The position numbers and the translations under genes are program-made. This document shows positions 57,836 to 64,000 of a stretch of DNA of 64,000 nt, piece after piece. The notes under the pieces were generated by a model, which ran no database searches, was not told the DNA's origin, and worked only from the letters and a program-made list of their open reading frames with translations. Position 1 is the stretch's first letter, and each line of letters opens with the position of its first letter. Origin of the DNA: Vibrio breoganii (GTDB lineage: Bacteria > Pseudomonadota > Gammaproteobacteria > Enterobacterales > Vibrionaceae); assembly GCF_001677275.1 (NCBI RefSeq), contig NZ_CP016177.1, positions 186,001-250,000 on the forward strand, given 5' to 3'.

Positions 57836-59751
57836 TCTGCGTCGAGGTTAGCCTGCATCTCTTCAAGGGATTCTTGCTCGGTCATCCATTCCATCTCCAC
57901 ATCCTCAAGCTCTGACTTAGCGCTAGCCTGTTGGCCAAGCACTTGAGTAAGTTTAGACTTATTTTCTGCTTGATACAGTTCGGTATCACCAAGTTGCTCT
58001 TCGCACAGCTCTAACACATTGTTGAGCTTATCCATTTTCTTTTCTAAAGCCGTGATATTTTTGCGAATCGGAGCGGTGAGCTTTCGAAACTCCGCTTCTT
58101 TTCTTTTTTGGTCTTTCTTGGCCGAGGCAGAATTAACGCTCGATTTAACCACTTCCTTTGATTGCGCTTTCTTAATTTCTTTTTGCTGCTCGGTTAGCCA
58201 CTTGTAGTAGTCATTTAGATCACCATCAAAAGGCTCTACCTGCTTATCATGCACTAGGTAAAGATCATCGGTAGTCGCACGCAGCAAGTATCTATCATGG
58301 CTTACGATAACCATTGCACCCTCAAAGGTTTGCAGGGCTAGGGTTAGCGCTTGACGCATATCGAGGTCAAGGTGGTTGGTTGGCTCATCGAGAAGCAAAA
58401 GGTTAGGCTTTTGCCAAACCAGCAATGCCAATACTAAACGAGCCTTTTCGCCCCCAGAGAATGGCGCTACCTTATCCAGCGCTTTTTCGCCCTGAAAGCC
58501 AAAGCTACCTAAGTAATCTCGAAGCTGCTGCTCTGTATGATTTGGGGCAATCTGCATCAGATGCTGTAGGGGCGTTTCTTCTGGGTGAAGCGTTTCCAGT
58601 TGGTGCTGAGCAAAGTAGCCAATCTTCACGCCTTGCGAATACGTAAGCTCACCGCTCTTTGACGCTAACTCACCAGACAGCAACTTGATCAGGGTCGATT
58701 TACCGGCGCCGTTACGCCCTAGCAAACCTATACGACTACCGGGAACGAGATTCAAGCGGATTTTATCTAAGATCAAAGTGTCATCGTAGCCTGCGGATAC
58801 TTGGTCCATCATCACGATAGGGTTAGGTAGCGCGGTTGGCTCGCGAAACTCAAAGCTGAATGGATTATCAAACTGAGCGGGTAAAACCTGTTCCATTTTT
58901 TCTAGGGCTTTTATTCGACTTTGTGCCTGACGTGCCTTAGAGGCTTTATAACGGAAGCGGTCGATATAGCTCTGCATATGTGTCATCTGCTTTTGTTGCT
59001 TCTGATACATAGCTTGTTGAAGTACTAGCTTCTGGGCACGCTGGGTTTCAAATGACGAGTAGTTACCCGTGTATTCGTTGAGATCTTGATTTTCGATATG
59101 GATAATGCGACCCACTACAGGATCTAAGAAGTCTCTATCGTGAGAAATCAGCACCAAGGTGCCTCTATAGTTTTGCAACCAACGCTCAAGCCACATGACG
59201 GCATCGAGATCCAAGTGGTTGGTAGGCTCATCGAGAAGCAGCAAATCTGAGCGGCATAGCAGTGCTTGAGCGAGGTTCAAGCGCATGCGCCAACCCCCCG
59301 AAAACTGAGTCAGATTCCACTCCATTTGTGCTTGAGAAAAGCCTAAACCATCGAGGAGTTCAGCCGCTCGAGCACGAATAGAATAGCCACCAATAGTCTC
59401 TATCTTCCCATGCAACTCGGCCACCTTGGTGCCGTTGTCGTCTTTTTCAGCTTGGACTAAGTCAGCTTCTAGCTGGCGATATTCTCTGTCGCCATCGATA
59501 ACATATTCAATTGCTGTGCGTTCAAGGGCAGGCGTTTCCTGTGCAACCCAAGCGAGCTCCCAATGCTTTGGTTGCTTGAAGTCACCCGCATCAATGCTGA
59601 GCTCATCCTTCATCAAAGCAAACAGGGTTGATTTACCACACCCGTTTTTCCCAACAAGGCCGACTTTGTCGCCGGGATGAATTGTGGCAGAAGCGTCTTG
59701 CAGAAGGGCTTTGCCTCCGCGCAATAATTGAATGTCTGAAATCGTAATCAT
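57832..59751 (-). CDS. yheS: ABC-F ATPase YheS
   Basis: Soluble ABC-F protein; members bind the ribosomal E site, and E. coli YheS acts on stalled ribosomes. Two ATPase domains: Walker A GLVGKNGCGKSTLF near residue 32 and GLLGRNGAGKSTLI near residue 340; signatures FSGGWRMRLNLA and FSGGEKARLVLA; the linker between them is rich in Gln/Lys (MYQKQQKQMTHMQ). A coiled-coil C-terminal tail (about 535-639) is typical. 639 residues. First gene of the leftward run; divergent from kefG. Confidence 0.95.
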   Translation of the reverse strand: MITISDIQLLRGGKALLQDASATIHPGDKVGLVGKNGCGKSTLFALMKDELSIDAGDFKQPKHWELAWVAQETPALERTAIEYVIDGDREYRQLEADLVQAEKDDNGTKVAELHGKIETIGGYSIRARAAELLDGLGFSQAQMEWNLTQFSGGWRMRLNLAQALLCRSDLLLLDEPTNHLDLDAVMWLERWLQNYRGTLVLISHDRDFLDPVVGRIIHIENQDLNEYTGNYSSFETQRAQKLVLQQAMYQKQQKQMTHMQSYIDRFRYKASKARQAQSRIKALEKMEQVLPAQFDNPFSFEFREPTALPNPIVMMDQVSAGYDDTLILDKIRLNLVPGSRIGLLGRNGAGKSTLIKLLSGELASKSGELTYSQGVKIGYFAQHQLETLHPEETPLQHLMQIAPNHTEQQLRDYLGSFGFQGEKALDKVAPFSGGEKARLVLALLVWQKPNLLLLDEPTNHLDLDMRQALTLALQTFEGAMVIVSHDRYLLRATTDDLYLVHDKQVEPFDGDLNDYYKWLTEQQKEIKKAQSKEVVKSSVNSASAKKDQKRKEAEFRKLTAPIRKNITALEKKMDKLNNVLELCEEQLGDTELYQAENKSKLTQVLGQQASAKSELEDVEMEWMTEQESLEEMQANLDAE

Positions 59752-59870
59752 GAGAATGCTGAGCGTTAATCAAATATGTTGGCTCGCATATTAGGTGGAA
59801 TAGGGGTAAAAGTCGATCTCTTGGCGTGATAGGATAAACCTAACGTAACAGTTAAGGAATGTGTCAAGGA

Positions 59871-60467
59871 ATGACAAAGCTGTCTGCTTACCCGCCGAAT
59901 ATCCCAAGAGTGCTAGTCATATACGCGCATCCCGAACCAGACAGTTCGGTTGCCAACCAGTGCATGATCGAAAAAATAAAAGATCTGCCAAATGTGACTG
60001 TGCACGACTTATACGCAGAATACCCTGACTTCTTTATTGATATCGCTCTTGAGCATCAGCGCCTCTTAGAGCATGACTTGATTGTGTTTCAACACCCTAT
60101 GTTCCTTTATTCCTGCCCATCACTGCTCAAAGAGTGGATGGATCGTGTATTAGATAAAGGGTTCGCCTTCGGCTCTCAATGCGCCTTGAAAGATAAACAT
60201 TGGCGTAGCGTGATTACGACAGGTGGGCAAAAGTCGGCATTTTCTCCCGGGGGATACAATAAATATCCCTTAGAGCAGATCCTTCAACCCTTTGAGCTTA
60301 CGGCAGCCCTTTGCCAGATGAACTGGATTGAGCCTTTGGTGTTGTATTGGTCGAGAACCGTATCCGACACCACTCGTGAAGAGCACGCGTTTCAATATCG
60401 ACAGTGGTTATCGGATCCCTTTGCGACTCAACCTAGTCTGGAGGAGTACACCGATGGCCATGAATAA
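59871..60467 (+). CDS. kefG: KefG, ancillary protein of the KefB potassium efflux system
   Basis: Flavodoxin-like quinone-reductase-fold protein needed for full KefB activity. VLVIYAHPEPDSSVANQ, VTVHDLYAEYPDFFIDI and FQHPMFLYSCPSLLKEWMDRVL follow E. coli KefG closely. I favour ATG 59871 with AAGGA 12 bases upstream; an in-frame ATG at 59859 has no separate ribosome site. Its 3' end overlaps kefB by 14 bases. Confidence 0.92.
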   Translation: MTKLSAYPPNIPRVLVIYAHPEPDSSVANQCMIEKIKDLPNVTVHDLYAEYPDFFIDIALEHQRLLEHDLIVFQHPMFLYSCPSLLKEWMDRVLDKGFAFGSQCALKDKHWRSVITTGGQKSAFSPGGYNKYPLEQILQPFELTAALCQMNWIEPLVLYWSRTVSDTTREEHAFQYRQWLSDPFATQPSLEEYTDGHE

Positions 60468-62265
60468 TGAGCTGATTGAGAGTGGGGTACTGTTTCTTGG
60501 TGCTGCGGTTGTGGCTGTTCCATTGGCGCAACGCCTTGGATTGGGCAGCGTCTTAGGTTATTTGCTGGCGGGTGTGGTTATTGGTCCGTGGGGGCTTTCC
60601 TTGATCAGCGATGTTGATGCAATACTGCACTTCTCTGAGCTAGGGGTGGTACTGCTACTGTTTCTGATTGGCTTAGAGCTAAATCCGAAAAAGCTGTGGG
60701 CGATGCGAATGCCCATATTGGGCTTGGGCGGCGCTCAAGTCATAGTAACAACCCTATTTCTTTCTATGGTGGCCTATCTACTGGGTCAGTCGTGGATGAG
60801 CAGTCTTGCCATTGGTATGGGGTTGGCACTGTCGTCTACCGCCATTGCTCTGCGTGTTATTGATGAGCAAGGATTGGCTGGCTCCGAAACTGGCCAGTCA
60901 GGCTTTGCAGTGCTGCTGTTCCAAGATATTGCCGTCATTCCAATGCTGGCGTTATTGCCATTGCTTGCCGGAGAGGTGGCAGGCAATTGGGCTGATGTAG
61001 GCCTAAAGCTATCTGCGGTCGTGGCCTTGCTGGTGGCTGGCCACTTTTTGCTAAGACCCTTATTTAGATTTGTACTCTCTACGGGCACCCGAGAACTCTT
61101 CACTGCTGCGGCACTTCTGGTGGTGTTTGGCATTGCGGTATTTATGCAGCACCTTGGTTTATCGATGGCGCTGGGGACATTCTTAGCTGGGGTACTGTTG
61201 GCTGAGAGCGAATATAGGCACGAGCTAGAGATCACGATTGAGCCGTTCAAAGGGTTGTTACTGGGGCTGTTCTTCATCTCGGTAGGCATGTCCGTTAACT
61301 TAGGTTTGTTGATAGAGAATCCATTACTAATATTGGCAACAGTTGTGGGACTCGTTACGGCAAAAGGACTGATCTTGTATGTGCTCGCGCGACTGTTTGG
61401 CACCAAGTCCAAATCCAGAAGTCGAATGGCGGCCATACTTAGCCAGGGGGGCGAGTTTGCCTTCGTCATATTTACAGCTGCCCTTGGTTTCGGATTGCTT
61501 TCGGTGCCTGTTGCGAGCTTCTTGTTGGTGGTAGTGAGTCTATCTATGGTCACCACGCCCTTGATTCTGAAAGTGCAGACTTGGGTGTATTCACGTAGCA
61601 TCAACACACCCGAAGAAACGGAATCCCATGAGCAGGTACAAGATCGCAGACCAAGAGTGATAGTGGCAGGGTTTGGTCGCTTTGGTCAGGTGGTAGGTCG
61701 GTTGATGTATGCCAACAAGGTGAAGATCACCATCTTGGAAAGCGATGCCAGTCAGATAAAGCTATTGCGTAAGTTTGGCTACAAGGTGTATTACGGAGAG
61801 GCCACGAACATTGATTTGTTGAGGGCGGCAGGGGCACATAATGCAGAAGCGATTGTACTGTGTACCGATGATCCGGATGAAATTATCCAAACTATCGAGT
61901 TGTGTCAGCAGCACTTTCCGCACCTTAAGATATTAGCTCGCGCTCGAAGCCGCGTAGAGGCTTATCAATTGTTGAACCATGGTGTCACCAGTTATTCTAG
62001 AGAAACCTTCTTAGGTGCTCTGGATCTTGGACGCCAATTGCTCATTGCACTTGGCATGCACCCCCATCAAGCCTCTCGAGCCGAAAAGCACTTTAATAAA
62101 TTGGATAACACTATGTTGAAAGAGTTGCTTCCTCAACACAGTGATGAGAGCAATTTAGCCTTGCGTGCCAAAGAAGCACGTAAAGAGCTAGAAGAGATCT
62201 TTGATCGAGAAATTGAGAATGAGCGTCAATCGAGCAATTACTGGAACAAAAAAGATGAAGATTAA
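60454..62265 (+). CDS. kefB: KefB, glutathione-gated potassium/proton antiporter
   Basis: CPA2 antiporter that acidifies the cell to protect from electrophiles. About 12 membrane helices (residues 5-375; GYLLAGVVIGPWGL, LLLFLIGLELNPKKLW, FQDIAVIPMLAL with the conserved acid, ILSQGGEFAFVIF), then an RCK/Rossmann domain (VIVAGFGRFGQVVGRLM near residue 410) that binds glutathione adducts, and a charged tail. GGAGGAG lies seven bases before ATG 60454, giving 604 residues. KefB rather than KefC because of kefG and yheV alongside. Confidence 0.94.
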   Translation: MAMNNELIESGVLFLGAAVVAVPLAQRLGLGSVLGYLLAGVVIGPWGLSLISDVDAILHFSELGVVLLLFLIGLELNPKKLWAMRMPILGLGGAQVIVTTLFLSMVAYLLGQSWMSSLAIGMGLALSSTAIALRVIDEQGLAGSETGQSGFAVLLFQDIAVIPMLALLPLLAGEVAGNWADVGLKLSAVVALLVAGHFLLRPLFRFVLSTGTRELFTAAALLVVFGIAVFMQHLGLSMALGTFLAGVLLAESEYRHELEITIEPFKGLLLGLFFISVGMSVNLGLLIENPLLILATVVGLVTAKGLILYVLARLFGTKSKSRSRMAAILSQGGEFAFVIFTAALGFGLLSVPVASFLLVVVSLSMVTTPLILKVQTWVYSRSINTPEETESHEQVQDRRPRVIVAGFGRFGQVVGRLMYANKVKITILESDASQIKLLRKFGYKVYYGEATNIDLLRAAGAHNAEAIVLCTDDPDEIIQTIELCQQHFPHLKILARARSRVEAYQLLNHGVTSYSRETFLGALDLGRQLLIALGMHPHQASRAEKHFNKLDNTMLKELLPQHSDESNLALRAKEARKELEEIFDREIENERQSSNYWNKKDED

Positions 62266-62452
62266 GAAGCGATTTATTGCAGGCGCAGCTTGCCCAGAGT
62301 GCAGCGATACCGATAGTTTGCGCTGGTGGGAAGAGAATAATGTTGAATGGGTAGAGTGTGTTAGCTGTGATTTCAAAGAGCAGCGTCTTCCTGCTGATCA
62401 GCAAGAGCAAGTGGGTGAGCAAGACCTGATTGGGATCTTTAAACCTGAATAG
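62255..62452 (+). CDS. yheV: YheV family putative zinc-ribbon protein
   Basis: A 65-residue protein with two cysteine pairs, CPEC near residue 12 and CVSC near residue 34, suited to bind one zinc. KKRFIAGAACPEC is the family start. ATG 62255 overlaps the kefB stop by 11 bases. Function unknown; kept beside kefB in many gamma-proteobacteria. Confidence 0.9.
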   Translation: MKIKKRFIAGAACPECSDTDSLRWWEENNVEWVECVSCDFKEQRLPADQQEQVGEQDLIGIFKPE

Positions 62453-62472
62453 CATTAAGCGCTAGCCATAGC

Positions 62473-62506
62473 AGAGGTTAATCTGTATTATTGCGCCTCT
62501 TTTTTG
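62473..62506 (+). terminator. Possible terminator after yheV
   Basis: AGAGG (62473-62477) may pair with CCTCT (62496-62500), followed by six T across 62500-62505. The stem is short and the loop long. Confidence 0.35.
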
Positions 62507-62538
62507 AACAGTTGAATAACCAACTTTTTGGAGTGACT

Positions 62539-63102
62539 ATGAAAATCGACAATAACTCAGTAGTAAGCCTAGCGTATCAAGTAAAAGTTGAAGAAGGCGT
62601 AGTTGTTGATCAAGCGGGTGTTGATGCACCATTGGATTATCTACACGGACACAACAACCTAGTAGTTGGTTTAGAAAAAGCGCTTGCTGGCCGTACTATC
62701 GGTGATAAGTTCAGCGTAACGGTAGCTCCAGAAGAAGCATACGGTGAGCATAGCGATGCTATGGTTCAACGTGTTCCTGCTGATGTTTTCCAAGGCGTTG
62801 ACCAAATCGAAGTGGGCATGCGTTTCCTAGCTGACACTGACCAAGGTCCAATCCCTGTAGAAATCACTGAAGTAGACGGTGACGAAGTAGTGGTTGACGG
62901 TAATCACATGCTAGCTGGCCAAACTCTTACTTTTGACGTTGAAGTGGTAGCAATCCGCGAAGCGACTGAGTCTGAGATCGAACATGGTCACATTCACAAA
63001 GAAGGTGGCTGTGGCCACGGTCATGACCACGGTGATGATCACGAATGTTGTGGTGGCAAAGGCGATTGCGGTAAAGGCGACGATTGCTGCTCTAACGACT
63101 AA
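62539..63102 (+). CDS. slyD: SlyD, peptidyl-prolyl isomerase and metallochaperone
   Basis: FKBP-type isomerase with chaperone insert. MKIDNNSVVSLAYQVKVEEG start, PLDYLHGHNNLVVGLEKALAG, the insert-in-flap region (about 75-125), and a C-terminal His/Cys-rich tail (HGHDHGDDHECC and following CC pairs) that binds nickel or zinc and supports hydrogenase maturation in E. coli. ATG 62539 has TTGGAG about six bases upstream; 187 residues. The frame upstream covers the yheV terminator. Confidence 0.95.
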   Translation: MKIDNNSVVSLAYQVKVEEGVVVDQAGVDAPLDYLHGHNNLVVGLEKALAGRTIGDKFSVTVAPEEAYGEHSDAMVQRVPADVFQGVDQIEVGMRFLADTDQGPIPVEITEVDGDEVVVDGNHMLAGQTLTFDVEVVAIREATESEIEHGHIHKEGGCGHGHDHGDDHECCGGKGDCGKGDDCCSND

Positions 63103-63153
63103 GCGGTTTTTACAACCTTAATGTGCTAAAAGCGCATTTCGAGATTGTTTCGC

Positions 63154-63188
63154 TATAATGAGCCTCCCACCCAGTGGGAGGCTTTTTT
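63154..63188 (+). terminator. Terminator of slyD, preceded by a TATAAT element
   Basis: GCCTCCCA (63162-63169) pairs with TGGGAGGC (63175-63182), followed by six T. A perfect TATAAT (63154-63159) lies immediately before the stem without a convincing -35. Confidence 0.85.
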
Positions 63189-63211
63189 GGTTTTAAGACG
63201 AAGGAAATGTT

Positions 63212-64000
63212 ATGCAGCCACCAATCAGTATTGCCATCCATGGCGGAGCCGGCACCATATTGCGCAGCAAAATGAGCGAACAACTTAAGCAAGAAATGCT
63301 TGCGGTATTAGAGGCCTCCGTTCGCGCCGGCTATGAAGTCTTGCAAGCCAATGGCGATGCTGCTGATGCCACGATAGCGGCAGTAAAGGTAATGGAAGAT
63401 TCACCTCATTTTAATGCAGGTAAAGGCTCTGTATTGACCCATGAAGAGTCAATTGAAATGGATGCCTCAATTATGCACGGCAAAGCCCTCAATGCGGGGG
63501 CAGTGGCTGGGATCAAAGGCATCAAAAATCCCATTGAACTTGCCAATGCCGTGATGTTGAACAGCGATCATGTGTTTTTGATAGCCGATGGCGCTCATCG
63601 ATTTGCACAGTCACAAGGCTTTGAATTTCTGGATGAAGAGTACTTTGTAACAGAGCGCAGACGCCAGCAACTGCAGAGCATGAAAGAAAAGGGCATTTTT
63701 GCCTTATCTGAGAGCAAGTACCCTGATGATAAAAAATTTGGCACTGTAGGTGCGGTTGCTCTGGATTGTTTTGGGAATCTTGCGGCTGCCACAAGTACTG
63801 GTGGCGTCACCAACAAAAAATTTGGTCGAGTAGGCGATAGCCCAATCATAGGTGCGGGTACTTATGCTGAAAACGGCAATGTAGCGGTATCGACGACAGG
63901 TGTAGGTGAGCACTTTATCCGTAAAACGGTGGCATCAGATCTTGCAGCAAGGATGCGTTATCTTAAAGAGGACGTCCACGCTGCCAGTGAGCAAGTCATT
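63212..64000 (+). CDS. iaaA: Isoaspartyl peptidase/L-asparaginase (partial)
   Basis: Incomplete: the frame from ATG 63212 is open to the window end (263 residues seen of about 310-320). N-terminal nucleophile hydrolase that cleaves isoaspartyl dipeptides and asparagine after self-cleavage. ISIAIHGGAGTI is the family start; FNAGKGSVLTHEESIEMDAS is conserved; the self-cleavage site is Gly177-Thr178 in KKFGTVGAVALD; ATSTGGVTNKKFGRVGDSPI and GAGTYAENG follow. AAGGAAA lies just upstream of the ATG. It follows the slyD terminator. Confidence 0.92.
   Translation, partial: MQPPISIAIHGGAGTILRSKMSEQLKQEMLAVLEASVRAGYEVLQANGDAADATIAAVKVMEDSPHFNAGKGSVLTHEESIEMDASIMHGKALNAGAVAGIKGIKNPIELANAVMLNSDHVFLIADGAHRFAQSQGFEFLDEEYFVTERRRQQLQSMKEKGIFALSESKYPDDKKFGTVGAVALDCFGNLAAATSTGGVTNKKFGRVGDSPIIGAGTYAENGNVAVSTTGVGEHFIRKTVASDLAARMRYLKEDVHAASEQVI

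Noticed and set aside
60786..61607. Long open frame (273 codons) on the minus strand opposite kefB
   Set aside because: It is antisense to a well-conserved membrane protein gene, has Ser/Thr/Asn/Pro-biased composition typical of a shadow frame, and has no ribosome site or known family.

Overview
This window is ordinary core chromosome of a gamma-proteobacterium, almost certainly a Vibrio or close Vibrionaceae relative. The evidence is AphA (the low-cell-density quorum-sensing regulator found in vibrios), a fused argininosuccinate lyase/N-acetylglutamate synthase (argHA), a peroxiredoxin-glutaredoxin hybrid divergent from oxyR, a MetJ-controlled metB-metL-metF cluster, and the gene order mrcA / pilMNO-Q / aroK-aroB-damX-dam-rpe-gph-trpS. 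I see no rRNA or tRNA gene, insertion sequence, prophage, CRISPR array or other clear mobile DNA. Coding density is high, and most gaps carry a terminator, a promoter or an operator.

Layout. 1-6.2 kb: a leftward lipopolysaccharide operon, hldD-lpxM-waaL-waaF followed by two glycosyltransferases (lipid A acylation, core heptose, O-antigen ligation). 6.35-8.7 kb: divergent wzz-like and ugd genes. 8.7-14.8 kb: leftward priA, cytR, ftsN and the heat-shock protease hslVU, with a near-consensus sigma-32 promoter before hslV. 15-22 kb: rpmE, a short malic enzyme, metJ divergent from metB-metL, then metF, with MetJ operators in both control regions. 22-25.6 kb: aphA and ppc. 25.8-32.1 kb: argE divergent from argC-argB-argG-argHA around a paired ARG box. 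32.3-36.1 kb: a YoaB-like Rid protein and a peroxide-defence group (lipoamide-dehydrogenase-like flavoprotein, Prx-Grx hybrid, oxyR with an OxyR site). 36.1-48.8 kb: mrcA, then rightward pilM-pilN-pilO-pilQ and aroK to trpS. 48.8-54.3 kb: pabA and the arginine succinyltransferase cluster argD/astC-astA-astD plus a DUF1338 protein. 54.3-59.8 kb: leftward crp and yheS-TIGR02444-yheT-yheU-prkB. 59.9-64 kb: kefG-kefB-yheV, slyD and an incomplete isoaspartyl peptidase gene cut by the window end.

The genes form several metabolic units: methionine synthesis with its own repressor, complete arginine synthesis from N-acetylglutamate synthase to argininosuccinate lyase except for steps encoded elsewhere, and arginine breakdown in which the ArgD/AstC aminotransferase can serve both directions.

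No clear new multi-gene system is present. The observations most worth checking are: a pil operon with no pilP and with shortened PilM and PilQ; a 22-codon possible leader peptide with an inverted repeat ahead of the ast cluster; a Fur-box-like palindrome before rpe; a C-terminal cysteine tail on the flavoprotein beside the Prx-Grx hybrid; a DUF1338 protein in the ast cluster that keeps a plausible metal-binding triad; and tandem hairpins between priA and rpmE. Start codons were chosen by ribosome-binding sites, overlaps and family alignment from memory; no database search was possible.
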